A stretch of DNA of 64,000 bases from Erinaceus europaeus. Lineage: Eukaryota; Chordata; Mammalia; Eulipotyphla; Erinaceidae. Shown piece after piece: positions 35,035-51,812 of this stretch. Under the pieces are notes generated by a model. That model was not told the origin of the DNA, did not search any database, and saw only the letters and a program-made list of their open reading frames with translations. A program made the position numbers and the translations under genes. Positions within the stretch are counted from its first letter, which is position 1, and each line of letters starts with the position of its first letter. The stretch is from the NCBI RefSeq assembly GCF_950295315.1, contig NC_080171.1, positions 98,619,445 through 98,683,444 of the forward strand, given 5' to 3'.

Positions 35035-35295
35035 AGGGAGGCAGGCCGAGTGCCTTGCATTTATGGCCGTTTCTGTTCCAGAACCGATTAGCAGAGAATT
35101 GCAGCTGTAATCTGTGCCTTCGATGGTGGGGCTGTAAAGAGGGATGGGATGCGCGCAGCACTCCCAAGGTGGCGCCCGCAGACGTGGCCCGGGGACGCGG
35201 GGAATGAAAAATGGTTTTAATTCCCTCCCAGCAGCAATAATTTGATTCTTCATAAATTTTTCCATCAAAGTGTTGTTGAGGCTGAGTTCCCACAG
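35035..35295. promoter_or_regulatory. Candidate enhancer block 9 in intron 2
   Basis: Located 1.1-1.3 kb upstream of exon 3. The words GCATTTATGGCCG, CCGATTAGCAG, GCAGCTGTAATC, GGTTTTAATTCCC, AGCAATAATTTGATTC and CCATCAAAGTG surround a GC-rich core with GATGCGCGCAGC, GGTGGCGCCCGCAGACG and GGGGACGCGG. Such mixed AT/CpG texture is typical of deeply conserved elements. Confidence 0.5.
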
Positions 35296-35454
35296 AGCAT
35301 GACACGTGATGAGGCTGTGGGGAGGGTCACAGAGAAGAGAGGGGAGCGGTCAGTCCCTGCAGGCAGGAGGCCCTCCTGTGCCCCTCCCCCCATCTCCAGA
35401 AATGGAAAGGGGTCCACTGTCACTGCGTTCAGCCAGCATAAGGGACAGGGGCAG

Positions 35455-35640
35455 TCAGTCCAGACTCTGTGCCACGGCTCCACACGGCTCCCTGTTGACT
35501 GTTCATGGACCCCATCTGGCACCTCAGTGTCTTTATCTCTAAAATGGGGGTGATGTTCTTCCTGAGCTTCAGGGCTGTGGTAAGGACTGGATGCCCTTCT
35601 GCGCATCAAGTGCCGAGAACAGTGGCTGGCAGGCCACATA
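35455..35640 (+). mobile_element. MIR element
   Basis: CCTCAGTGTCTTTATCTCTA then AAATGGGGGTGATG, and AACAGTGGCTGGCAGG. Confidence 0.6.
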
Positions 35641-36127
35641 TGTACAGTAGATAGCCTTAGTGGAGATGCTTGGAGTGAGGCGGGAGTGGGTGTGTGCCAA
35701 GCCCTGCAGGCCCAAAGAGGCCAGTACAGCAGCACTCTGGAGAAACTGCCGGCCATTTGGTGGGGTCAGCCTTGATGACAAAATGGGTGAGAGAAGAGAT
35801 GGGATCATGGAAGACCTCAAGGGCCAGATTTGGGGACTTGGATGTTAGTGTACTAGGGAGTCGTGGAAGAGTCTGGAGCAAGGAAGAAGCATGATCAGAC
35901 ATGTGTTTCAAAAAGATCTCCCTGATTGTCATCCTGGAGAGTGATTGAAGGGTTGGGAGGGGCAGGAATTCAAGAAGGGAAGTGGGACAACTGCTCAGGC
36001 AGGAAAAGAAGGGCCTGACTGGGTGGCAGATTAGGCAGGGCCTAGGATGGGACCTATAGGCTGAAAACCCTTCCCACTGGGAGTAGGGGCTGATCTGACT
36101 CTGAAAGTAAGGCTGCCCCCAACACTC

Positions 36128-36144
36128 TGCCCTCTAGTGGCCAC
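36128..36144 (-). promoter_or_regulatory. Candidate CTCF site upstream of exon 3
   Basis: TGCCCTCTAGTGGCCAC matches the reverse-oriented CTCF consensus closely, 240 bases before exon 3. Confidence 0.5.
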
Positions 36145-36253
36145 TGTGTCTCTGAGCAGAAAGGGCCCTGCACAGACACTCCTAGGAGAGGGCACCTCTG
36201 GACAAGTGCTTGTAGCTCATCCCGGGTGAGCGGACTTGGTGGCAGGACCCTGA

Positions 36254-41812
<5,559 letters not shown>

Positions 41813-43611
41813 GAGCCAGCCAGGCCGCACGGACGCTTGGGCAGGGGTCCATGGGGGGCCTTCAGGCCACAGCACCAGCCTCGCCACCCTCGGCCCCACG
41901 GCCACACAGACTCCACACAGCCATACGGTGCCCTCCCTGAGGCCAGCCGGGCCTGGCTGATGTGCTCACTGGGCACAGCCGGATAGGCCAATGGATGGAC
42001 ACAGCCTGGACAGGAGCTGTGTCCTGCCCACAGAGACTGTGTCACCCCCAGGGGCCCAGAGCTCCCGGACAGCCACTTGCCTCCCAGAACCCCCTCTTGG
42101 CCTCCACCGCCTCCTCTTTCCCTGTCTCTTTTTTGGGAAGCTTAAATTCTCTCTATTTTTTTAAATGTCCTTTCCATGTCCAGCCAACCTCTGTTGGCCT
42201 GGCAGAGGTCGAGGCAGGGCCCTGTGTGTGTGCCCTGGGATGAGGTGTTGCCTGTGAGACGGGTGTGCCCAGTGGCGTGTGCTGTGTGTGCTCGCTTGCC
42301 CCCCTCCCCCACCCCAAGGCCGGCCTTCCAGGCCTGGAGCAGAAGTGGGGGTGGGCATAAGGGGGCATTACTGAGGAGGCTGGGAGGACTGAACCCAGGC
42401 CCACTTGAAGGGACTGAGGGCAGCTGCAAACGCACATACATTTCCAGGCCCTGTCAGCAGATACAGAGATGCTGGAAGAGACGGTGGCCTCTGTGGGCCA
42501 CATGGCAGGAGGGGAAAGAGGTCAGGGGGCTGGGACAAGGACTCCTCTTCTGAAAACAACAGGAGAGGGAGCAGGGAGGAGAGAGAATAGTGTGAGCTGG
42601 AAGCACATAGACCCAGCTGGGCTCCATCCCTGGCCCAGGTGGGGGCAGCTGGGCATGGAGGGCAGTCCTAGCCCTAGGACCAGCCTACTCCAAAGGCAGA
42701 CATGGAGCCTCTCCAGAACCAGGTAGAAGCAAGCCAAATGGCAGAACCCCAGGGTGGAAAGGGACCTTCAAAGCTACCCACTTGGGACTTCATCTGATGT
42801 TTGGATCCAACCCAAGCCAGTCCTCCCTCTCCTTGCACCCTCCTCCCCCACCAGTGACCAAAAGCTCACCACTTTAGTGGGCCCCAAGTCAGCTGTTTTT
42901 TCCTGTGGATTTCACCTCTGCCTTTTGCAGCCCTGAGTCTTTGATTCTCAAAGCAAAGCCTTTCTAGTTTGTCCAGCTCTTCCTCTTAAAGCTGTATCTC
43001 CCCACCCACCCCTACCTCAACCCCCCCACACTGGGCTCTAGTTTTCCCCATAAAGTTTCAAAGTGGTTAGAACCCAATCTTCCCACTGACCTCAACCAGC
43101 CAAAGTGGGCAAGCCTGTCACCTCCTCTACTTTTAAGCACCCTGCCTCTGTTAATGTGGCCTGAGGTCCAGGGTGTGACTGAGATCTCATTCTGTCCTCT
43201 GATACTAAACCTCTAGCCCCTCTACACACACAACAGCTGAGTCACATCTATTTTCCATGTATACTTTAGAGGTGGGGTGAAGTGAGGGGGTATTTATTGT
43301 TTAGACCCAGTGAAGGACCTTGACCCTGACCTTGACTTTCTTTCTTGCTTTGTTTTCTCTTGTTTGTTTCAGTCGAACCTGTGGAGTTTCTCTGCACCCA
43401 GTTCTGTGACCACTGGTTTGCTCTCCCTCTTGGGCACAACCCAGGGCATGGGGACCATTGGGGTCTCTCTCTGTCACCCCAGCCCCCTCAGGCTGATGCA
43501 TTCCAGCCAGGCTGTCATAGGTGGAGGGGTGGAGGGCAGAGTCTCCGTATAAACCCCACCCCAATCTATTCTACTAGAAGAGGAAGTGAGGTCCATCTGG
43601 TGGGCCCTTAC

Positions 43612-43628
43612 TGGCCCCTGGTGGCCAC
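43612..43628 (-). promoter_or_regulatory. Candidate CTCF site in the LMX1B 3' UTR
   Basis: TGGCCCCTGGTGGCCAC closely matches the CTCF core in the same orientation as the sites at 36128 and 47595. Confidence 0.45.
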
Positions 43629-44611
43629 TGTGTCCTTGCCCAGGTGTTCTTACCAGTCTTTGGGTCACCACCTCAAGATCTGTCAGAATTAGCCATTGAG
43701 TAAGGAGCAAGGTGTCTATCTCCCCCTTCACCTGGCCCTCTGAGAGATGTGCAGAGTTCACCTACCTGTTCAGTGGTTTGTCTCTCTTTCCACTGGAGAG
43801 GCCTCACCATCTGGAGCCTGGGCCCAGGCAGCCAGTCTGCTTTTCTGTGCTCTTCTTGCTCCAAACAGAGCTCCTACAAGGATCTTGGTTGCTGTTCTTG
43901 GTCCTTTCTGCAGCCTCTTCCCACCAGGGTCTGTGCCACTGCTCGTCCCTTAGGCAGCCACACTGGTTTCCTTAGATACCCCTTTCTCCTCCTGTGCTCA
44001 CGGGGCCCAAATCTTTCAGAAGGGATTGGGGGAAAAGCTTGTCCCCAAGTAACCTCACCCTTCTCCCTGCCTTGAATCAGGGAGGAGCCTCAGGAACAGG
44101 TAGGTCATCTCCTCTACCCTTTACTCTGCAGCTGGCAAACCTGGGTGAGGAGAGATGGTGAGGCCAGGACTCTCACAAGCAGGCAGTGTCAGAGCCAGAA
44201 ATGAAGACAGGGATGCCAGGCCGGCCCACTATTATCCCTGCTTGGGGAATGACCTCCAGGCCAGGAGAGCATGCATGACCTGTCTTGGTCACCTCTTTCC
44301 AGCTCCTGGGGGTTATTTCACCCACCTCAGGACCTTACCACATCCTAAGTCCTGTCTAGGCTCTCCACTCCCGTCCAGAAGCTGGTACAGCAACACCCAC
44401 ACTCATGACTAGAGTATCAAGGCCAGGACATTCCCCCTTGTCCTATAGAAGCTGCGTCATGACTAGGTGTGCTTCTGTGTGCTGTAGGTTGTTGGCCCTG
44501 GACACACCCAGCCACTGAATGGATGTGGGGATGCAGGCAAACAAGACACAGAACTTGTCCTGAATGACTCTGACCTAGAAGGCAAACACCTCCCAACTCA
44601 GCCCTGTCCAA

Positions 44612-44720
44612 TCATTGTCGAGGACCCATTGCTCAGATAAGACACCGGAGGCTAATAAGAGTCACATATGCCCAGGGTCACCCAGCAGAGGCAGACAGAG
44701 CTAGCCAGCTTGTTCTTCCT
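44612..44720 (-). mobile_element. MIR fragment in the 3' UTR
   Basis: GCTCAGATAAGACACCGGAGG and GCCCAGGGTCACCCAGCAG. Confidence 0.5.
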
Positions 44721-44934
44721 TCCTGGGAGGAAATACAGTCTGAATTTGTGTAGTGGTGGTGGTAGGGGATTGAAGTGAATAGCCAGGATCACCCCTGCTT
44801 CCCAATGGTGTGGGGCCCTTGTCCCTGTGGTGGCTGGGTGGGGAGCCCCAGGGAAGAGGAGATAGTAGTTGGGTCTCCAGAAAAAGAAGGAGTAAGGGGA
44901 CAGGGTGAAGCATTGGAGAAAAGCTAGTTCTGCT

Positions 44935-45035
44935 CTGTGGAAGTAAACTGAGACTCAGAGAGGGGAAGACATTTGTCCCAGCTAACACAGCGAGTGAGAG
45001 CCAAGAAGGCAGAGTGTCTGGTTCTTACCCCCTCA
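44935..45035 (-). mobile_element. MIR fragment in the 3' UTR
   Basis: AACTGAGACTCAGAGAGGGG and CTAACACAGCGAGTGAGAGC. Confidence 0.6.
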
Positions 45036-45587
45036 GCCAGAGTCACGTCTGTCTGCTCCAGAAAGGATGCACAGACAGAGGGACATTGGTGCAGACCCAT
45101 GGTCAGTAGAGCCCATGTGAGAAGGGGTTGGTGCAAGTAGGTGGATACATTCAGAGGCTTCCTACAGGGGGCCAGAGCTCCCCCCCCCAAGCTTTGCCAA
45201 CAGCCTGGTAAAGCAGAATCAGGGAGTTCTGTCTGGACCCAGCTCTGGGCGCTGGGTATCCCCTGGGGGGAGATGCTCACATCCTCCCAGGGGAGCCTGC
45301 AGCTTGGGGCTCACTCTGCCTCGTAGAAAAAGGGGTCCATACACACACCAGGATGCACACAGAGGCCCACAGATGCATACTCCCAGGCACAGGGTGAGCA
45401 TGCCTGGGAGGACAGAAAGGATGCACACATATCCCCATGTGGCCCTCAGAAGATGTCTCTTTTCTGGTGCCCCTCCCCTATCACGGGGTCCGAGAGAGCC
45501 CAGTCGAGTCGCTGGGGGGACCAGGCTGCTGGCCAATTCCTCTGTTTCCCTTGTACAGACTCACTGTCCACCCGCCATCCCCAGACA

Positions 45588-45635
45588 CATTTTATTTAAT
45601 AACTTGTCATGTTAAATTATTTATTAGCGTTTACC
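45588..45635 (+). promoter_or_regulatory. AU-rich element block near the LMX1B 3' end
   Basis: In the transcript this reads ATTTTATTTAATAACTTG then TTAAATTATTTATTAGCG, with overlapping ATTTA pentamers, 100-140 bases upstream of the AATAAA. Such AU-rich elements bind mRNA-decay proteins. The role here is inferred from sequence alone. Confidence 0.4.
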
Positions 45636-45730
45636 ACATGACCACCCCACCCTGCCCTCCACTCTCACTTCCACCTCTTCCCACAAAAGCAGAAAAAATG
45701 GAAACAAGACAAGACATCCGTATATTTGTA

Positions 45731-45736
45731 AATAAA
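45731..45736 (+). terminator. LMX1B: Polyadenylation signal AATAAA of LMX1B
   Basis: The canonical hexamer sits just after TATATTTGTA and is followed by a GT-rich downstream element (GTGGTGCTTCTCCTTGGGG) at about 45753-45772, so cleavage is expected near 45748-45755. The 150 bases upstream are AT-rich and look conserved, unlike the sequence beyond. Confidence 0.7.
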
Positions 45737-46339
45737 CCAACCTATACACGCTGTGGTGCTTCTCCTTGGGGTGTGGGAGGTGGGGCACTGTGCAGTGCCA
45801 CCTGTTGGTCCTGTGTGAGACATTAGCAAGTCAAGGGAGAGGGAGAGTTTGGGGTCAGTCATCTTGCTCAGTCCTCATCTCCCCATCCTGGTCCCATCCC
45901 AAGACATCATCCATCTCTGCTCACTCTGACCCAGCTCCCAACACTGGTACATTCAAGCAGCCAACCGGCCAGTCAAAAAGGGTCCCTCCAATGCCCACCA
46001 CCAGGTGGGAGTGGGCATCATTGTCCTCAGGAGGGAGCCAGTGACAGAGCCAAGCTGAAGTACATGAGGCCTATAACTGAGGTTCCCAACCTCACCTGCA
46101 GGTGTGGGGCCTTCCTGGAGGAAGTTACATATTACTAAGGCAAGTGCTGCAGTTAGACTGGACAGGGGTGATGTCTGGGGATACCCATGCTCATGCACAA
46201 CCTCCCAGACGGGGACACCTGCTCTCTGAAGCTGCAGAATTAGCTCAGGGAAGGAGAGACGAAATTGGCCCAGCCAAGCAGTTTGGAATCTTGCTGCTGA
46301 GTAGAGAAAAAGTCCAATGAGACCAGGTAGATGGGTAGG

Positions 46340-46445
46340 AGCAGGAGAGACATCACAGAGGTAGACCACAGGCTTTACATGACAGCGGCCCCAGGTTCAG
46401 TCCTCAGCACCACCAGTAGTAGCCAGAGAGAAGCTGTGCTCTAGG
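46340..46445 (+). mobile_element. Diverged family B-like SINE
   Basis: CCCCAGGTTCAGTCCTCAGC and AGAAGCTGTGCTCTAGG fit the family loosely. Confidence 0.45.
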
Positions 46446-46575
46446 AAACCAGTTAGGTCACCTCACCTAGGAGAGAAATGGTGATGGCCTTGACTGGGAA
46501 GGGAACAGTGGGGAGAGAGAAGGAGCCAGGTGTCTGGACTAGTGAGAGGGGCCTCTGCAGTTGGAAAGGGGCTCT

Positions 46576-46578
<3 letters not shown>

Positions 46579-46648
<70 letters not shown>
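46579..46648. repeat. (TA)n microsatellite
   Basis: About 27 AT units, one G interruption, then 8 more; self-complementary. Confidence 0.97.
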
Positions 46649-46649
46649 T

Positions 46650-46742
46650 GTTATGGTGATGCAGGAGATTGAACCTGGGACTTTGGAGCCTCAGGCATGA
46701 AAGTCTCTTTGTATAACCATTATGTTATCCAACCCTGCTCCT
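46650..46742 (-). mobile_element. Family B SINE, truncated at an AT repeat
   Basis: GGTGATGCAGGAGATTGAAC, GAGCCTCAGGCATGAAAGTC and TATAACCATTATG. The 3' side of the element has been replaced by the TA microsatellite. Confidence 0.7.
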
Positions 46743-46751
46743 AAATAAAAT

Positions 46752-47100
46752 TTTTAATTAAAAAAACAGTTTTAGAGACAGAAATTGAGAGGGAGGGAGG
46801 GGAGGGCATAGAGGGAAAGAGATACCTGCAGCCCTGCTTTACTGGCTGTGAGGCTTCCCCTACTGCAGGTGGGGAGTGGGGGCTTGAACCCAGCTTCTTT
46901 TTTAAAAATGATTGATTTATTATTGGATAAAAACAGAAGCTGAGAGGGGTGGGGAAGATGGAGGGAGAGAGATACCTGCAGCCCTGCTTCACCACTCATG
47001 AAGCTTTCCCCCTACAGGTGGACACTGGGGACTAGAAATGAACCCAGCTTCTTGCACGTGGTAGCATGTACATTCTGTCAGGTACGCCACCTCCAGGCCC
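46752..47100 (-). mobile_element. Family C SINE split by a second family C copy
   Basis: Outer pieces 46752-46886 (TTTAGAGACAGAAATTGAG, GCTTGAACCCAGC) and 47041-47100 (CTTGCACGTGGTAGCATG to CCTCCAGGCCCC) rejoin across the insert. Confidence 0.78.
46900..47040 (-). mobile_element. Nested family C SINE with 13-bp TSD
   Basis: A truncated copy inserted into an older sister. AACCCAGCTTCTT occurs at 46887-46899 and 47041-47053. Confidence 0.82.
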
Positions 47101-47375
47101 CTTGGTTGGGGGTCTCTGGGGTACTTGATGGAGGTGTCCGAGAACAGGGCTGGCCTCAGAGGGACAGGAGCCTGAGCACCTGGTTGACTGTTCAGCACAA
47201 GGCAGGTGATACCCTAGGAGCCTGTTCATGTGGGAGAACGAAAAAACTGAGACCAGATCCCTAGTGATTCTGATGCCTGGACTTGGGATTCGAGGGAGGC
47301 AGTAATATGAGAAGGGGGCCAGGTGAAGATGAAAGAGACTCAGAGGGATTTGATTACTGCAATGTGTTCCTAGAA

Positions 47376-47482
47376 GTCTTTTTAAAAAATTTATTATTTA
47401 TTAATAAGAGAGATAACCATATGCCGTATTGGGGATCAAACTCAGGACCTCATGCTTGCAAGTCTCCTGATCCCCAGACCTG
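47376..47482 (-). mobile_element. Family D SINE
   Basis: AAAAATTTATTATTTATTAA, GGGGATCAAACTCAGGACC and GATCCCCAGACC. Confidence 0.65.
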
Positions 47483-49357
47483 CTGTTCTGATGTTCTGTC
47501 CTCATCTCAGACTGCTTCCACAGCCTCCTCTCCCAACCCAGCCAAAGAAATCACCTGGAAGCTGCCACAGCTTTCTCCCTCTGCTCACAGACACTGGCGC
47601 CCCCTAGGGGCATACCCCACACCCCACTCCCTTCTGCAGCCTCTGGGTGACTCCTGCAAGCCACAGACTTCCGGGAGTCTAGACATGTGAAAACCCTCCA
47701 GTTTATACCCTCATTTGCACCCCCCCAACACCCCCAAGAGGCAGGTATTCAAGTCCTTATGTTTCTAAAGAGAAGTCAGAGGCTCAAATAAAAGGAAGGA
47801 CCAACTCAATAGAACAGAACTAACAGGAACAGCTGAACCAGGGCTTTAAACCTGTGACCCTGCCATCACCCTCACAGCTTCCCGAGTGTCCACACTTCCT
47901 GGATCTGCCATCCTATTCTTCAAGGTCAGGTCCAGATTCCTGGAGGGCAAGCCGGCACTTCTGTCTTCAGAGAAGCCCTGCCCAAGCTCAGCAGTTGAGT
48001 CACTGCCCAGTTAGTTACGCTACTCAGAAGCAGGACTGGACAGGGTCTGAGTATCCATGCCCCAGGCCTGCACTTCTGTGAAAGGGGCTTCCAAACCCCT
48101 CACCACACCTCTCACCAGCAGCCAGCTGTGGGCTGCCAACTATCCTGCCTACGGCAATGGTGTAATGCCTGTCACTGAAAAATGTGGGTCTGGGGGTGGG
48201 GACAGGCAGAAGGGAGGGACTGAGAATTCACTGCTGTTCCCCCCAGCCCAGAAGGTGAAGTCAAGGGAGCAGGCAGGAAAATAAACTGAGTCCCCAGAGA
48301 CCAGGGAGGGTTGAGGAGGACAAAGAGGGCTCCTTCCTCTCCCATTTCCTGGCAGGGATCAGGGGAGGTGGGATTTGATTCAAACAGGACACTGAGAGCC
48401 CACCACTGATAGTCATAGACTTTAGTCACATGTCCTTGTGTGGACTTAAAACAGCTCCCAGCAAGTCTCCTGCCCCAGGTGATTTGCTCCTGGGACCTTG
48501 GGGTGAGAAAAGAGCCAGGTCATAGCTGCTGGGTGCTCAGGAGGTAGGGATGAGGGTGCCTCCAGAGAGGAGTCCTACTCTAACTGCCCACAAAACCTGT
48601 CCTCCAGGGGTGTGAGCCCAGAGCTATGTCTGGAATTCATAGGACCCTGCAATCCACCAGAGCCAGCTGGCAGGCCACAGGCCCCGAGTCCCAGAGTGCC
48701 TCCCCGCCCCCATGGCCAGCAGCTACACAGAACAAGCATCTCCTGGATAGGCAGTGAGACAGCTGGCCAATGGGCATAAGAGGGGTGGTCAGAGGAGAAC
48801 TGAACACACAGCCCTGCAGTTCCCTTTCCTGAAATGTGGACAGGGCCTCCAGATTTCTGCATACAGCTGAGCCGCTCACAGGTGGGTGGAGGTGAGGCCA
48901 GTGCCCGCTGGCTGCTGGGTTCCACCTATCACATCTGAACAAAGAACAGCCCGCAGGGAAACATGCTGGCCTTCACACAGGGAGCTAAGCCTCACAAGCC
49001 TCCCTTTACCAACTCCCTGTAGCCCCAGGGAGAAGACTAATGCCCACTTTCTGGAGGAAGACACTGCTCTCCCCACTCCTCCCAGATGACCATATCCTGT
49101 AGCCAGAGCAGCTCTGCCCCATATGTGCCCCTCCTCCCCTGCTGGGCAGCCCTTGACCTTGGACACTGATGGACAGGAAGCTCAACCTGTGATCTTGCTG
49201 TCCCAGAGTATGGCTGGGACATGGAGAGATGCCCCAAATTACACATCGCTTTTGGTCTTCCTTCCTTTCTTGGCAGAGGCAGGACTTCTGCCTACCTAGA
49301 GAGGGCAGAAGAAAGCGCTATGAAAAAAAACACACAAGACTCACAATAGTGGAACTA
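47483..49357. other. Intergenic stretch downstream of LMX1B
   Basis: Apart from the CTCF-like site at 47595, unassigned. No exon or RNA gene seen. Confidence 0.5.
47595..47611 (-). promoter_or_regulatory. Candidate CTCF site downstream of LMX1B
   Basis: TGGCGCCCCCTAGGGGC matches the extended reverse CTCF motif including the GCGCCCCCT core, 1.85 kb past the poly(A) signal. It is well placed to be an insulator between LMX1B and the next gene. Confidence 0.5.
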
Positions 49358-49520
49358 GGGGCTGGGGAGAGAGCATAATGGTTCTGCAAAAGGCTCTCAT
49401 GTTTTAGGCTCTAAGTGCTCAGTTCAACCACTAGCACCACCATAAACCAGAGCTGAGCAGTGCTCTGGTCTTTCTCTCTGTATCTCTCTCTCTCATTAAA
49501 ATAAAGTAAATAAAATATTT
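49358..49520 (+). mobile_element. Family B SINE
   Basis: GGCTGGGGAGAGAGCATAATG, GAGCAGTGCTCTGGTCTTTC and a CATTAAAATAAAGTAAATAA tail (ends approximate). Confidence 0.8.
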
Positions 49521-49939
49521 TTAAATGGTAAAACTAGACCTGAGGAAGCATCCGAGAGGAGGGACCATTTGGGATGAACCTCCAAAGAGTGGGGCAAGAG
49601 TAGATGAAAAGGTAACCAGGAAGAGGGAACAGCCAGAGCCATCGCTCAGAGGAAAGAGAATCAGAGGGCCAGTGGGGAAGGGTACACCCTGGATGAATTC
49701 GGCATCCCAACATGAGAGGTAGCAGAAGGGGAGGTCCCAGGTGGTACCAGAGGCCATACAGGGCATGCCAAGGGCCAGTGGGGGGAATGCCAGGCACAAT
49801 TCATATTCTGATTTAGCTGGGGATAGAGCCAGCACACCCCAAGACAGAGATGTATGCGATGTACGTACGTGTAGCCTAAAGATGAGGAACAGAACACCTC
49901 CTGCACCTACTCCCTGGGTAGAGACTATGCATATTTTGT

Positions 49940-50096
49940 AATCAATATTTATTTACATATTTATTTGTGAGGGGGTTGGAGGCAAGAGAGAACCAGAGCA
50001 TCGCTCGCTCTGGCACATGCAGTGCTGGGGATTAAACTCAGGACCTCATGCTGGGGAGCCCAATGCTTTATCCATTACACTGTCTCCTGGGTCACT
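49940..50096 (-). mobile_element. Family D SINE
   Basis: TATTTATTTACATATTTATT, GCAGTGCTGGGGATTAAAC and TACACTGTCTCCTGGGTC. Confidence 0.7.
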
Positions 50097-50392
50097 ACAT
50101 TTTCAATTCTCTGGGTTTCTGATGTGCCTTTCACCAGGAACTTGTGTTTCTTCATTTGAAAGACTGATTCATAGAAGAACCAAATCAGCTATGAAAGTCC
50201 TTAGTACAGAGTCTAGAAAGACGGGTTCCCTCTGCATCTCAACAGAACACCCAGGCACCTTTTTATGAGAGGCACCCCACTTTCACTCCTCACTTCATAG
50301 ATCAAAGCCTGGGGTGGTTGGCTACTATTGATAAATCCTCATCACAGACAAGTTAATTTAAATTTCCCCAAGAATCTGCCATCAACCATTAG

Positions 50393-50409
50393 GCCACTAG
50401 GTGGGGATC
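50393..50409 (+). promoter_or_regulatory. Candidate CTCF site, opposite orientation
   Basis: GGCCACTAGGTGGGGAT resembles the forward CTCF motif CCACTAGGTGGC with one or two mismatches. Confidence 0.35.
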
Positions 50410-50559
50410 AGGAGTCAGGCAGGTGCGTGCAGAAGCAGCGAAGTTGAGAGAAGGGCGGGGGTGGGGGGTGGGGGTCTTCTGGCTATGACCAGAGAAGAAA
50501 AGAGGGGAGAAACTCTTCTCCAAAGAGGCTTCTGTGCACCAGGCACAATGTCGGCAACT

Positions 50560-50690
50560 GACGAAGCAATGCATTTCTCATCACCCTTAGAAGCAGGTGT
50601 GAGCATCCCTTTTTACAGAAATGGAAAGTGCTGTTCAGTAACCTGCCTGAAGTCACTCAGCCATGGGGATTTGAACAGGGGAGGAGGAAA
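50560..50690 (-). mobile_element. MIR element
   Basis: TTTACAGAAATGGAAAGTGC and CTGAAGTCACTCAGCC. Confidence 0.6.
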
Positions 50691-50744
50691 ATAAAGGGAG
50701 AAAGGAGGCCAGGAAGTAGGAGCATCTTCTACAGCATTTGCTTT

Positions 50745-50850
50745 GGAAGGCCCCAGGCTGGTTTTCAGACCCGTGAGGCAGGTAGTGAGAGGCTACATTT
50801 TATTGACAAGAAAATTGAGGATTAGGGAAGCCGAGAAGATGAGGTTGCTT
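50745..50850 (-). mobile_element. MIR fragment
   Basis: ATTTTATTGACAAGAAAATTG then AGGATTAGGGAAGCCGAG. Confidence 0.45.
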
Positions 50851-51126
50851 ATCCTCAGTACCCTGGCTCTGGGAAGATCAGTCAGTCCTCCCTAGATCCA
50901 GAGGAAGGCGCCAGGGGTGAGTTAACTGCTGAGCTCCCTCAATGCAGCCCATCCTCATGGCTCCGCCCACCTTCATGCCTTCGTCAGACAGGTGCAGTAG
51001 GCTCAGGCCCTGGCCAAGACACAGGGTGACCTTGACTTCCCCAGCTACTTGGAGATTGGGGGGGTCCCTTACTCAAGCGAGATACATGCTCATCCTCAGA
51101 GTGCATGACAAAGTCAAGCATATACA

Positions 51127-51382
51127 TATATTTTTTTCCCTTGTGTTGCCCTTGTTTTTACTGTTGTAGTTATTATTGTTGTTAGCTAGGACGAGATAAA
51201 TGGAGAGAGAAGAGGAAGACAGAGAGGGGGAGAGAAAGATAGACACCTGTAGGCCTGCTTCACCGCCTATGAAGCGACACCCCTGCAGGTGGAGAGCCAG
51301 GGGCTCGAACTGGGATCCTTATGCCGGTCCTTGCGCATCGTACCACATGCGCTTAACCCACTGTGCTACCACCCAACTCCCC
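51127..51382 (-). mobile_element. Family A SINE
   Basis: CCCTTGTGTTGCCCTTG start, CACCCCTGCAGGTGGAGAGC, GGCTCGAACTGGGATCC and CTACCACCCAACTCCCC end. Confidence 0.88.
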
Positions 51383-51514
51383 AAGCTTTATTTTGACATT
51401 TCAGTCACTGGGACCTACTATCAGGAGCTGGAAGGGGGGATCAGCTGATCTGTTAGGGATCTAGGGTTCTGGGTTTGGAGGTGTTCTGATTTGAGGGAGT
51501 ACCTAGTGCATTGC

Positions 51515-51665
51515 TATCAATTTTCAGAGTCAACTCTGCTACTCACCAGCCATGTAACCTTGGGAAAGTCACCTGACTACCCACAGCTTCTTTATAAACT
51601 GTGAGGCAGCACAGAGCCAACATGCAGAAAACACAAGGTCAGCCCACCCCAGGTGCTCAAACACT
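51515..51665 (+). mobile_element. MIR element
   Basis: CTCACCAGCCATGTAACCTT then GGGAAAGTCACCTGAC. Confidence 0.7.
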
Positions 51666-51687
51666 GGGGGTTAAAATGATTTGTAAG

Positions 51688-51812
51688 GGGCTGGGGAGAC
51701 AACATAATAGTTATGCAAAGAGACTTTCATGCTTGAAGCACCAAATGTCCCAGATTCAATCCCCCACAGCACCATAAACCAAAGCTGAGCAGTGCTCTGG
51801 AAAAATATAAAA
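51688..51812 (+). mobile_element. Family B SINE
   Basis: GGGGCTGGGGAGACAACATA, ATGCAAAGAGACTTTCATGC, CAGATTCAATCCCCC and GAGCAGTGCTCTGG. Confidence 0.82.

Larger units (their letters stand above)
41813..45752 (+). other. LMX1B: LMX1B 3' untranslated region
   Basis: About 3.9 kb follows the stop with no further splice-linked coding sequence. The assignment rests on the first convincing polyadenylation signal (AATAAA at 45731) preceded by an AU-rich stretch at 45588-45635. Within it lie two old MIR fragments near 44612 and 44935. It contains no lineage-specific SINE, in sharp contrast to the flanks, which suggests selection against insertions. Transcript evidence would be needed to fix the end. 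Confidence 0.7.

Noticed and set aside
43049..43054. CATAAA as an earlier LMX1B polyadenylation signal
   Set aside because: Weak variant without a clear GT-rich downstream element. It could be a minor site but is not supported.
45795..45810. GTGCCACCTGTTGGTC as a further CTCF site
   Set aside because: Too many departures from the core to list with the better sites.
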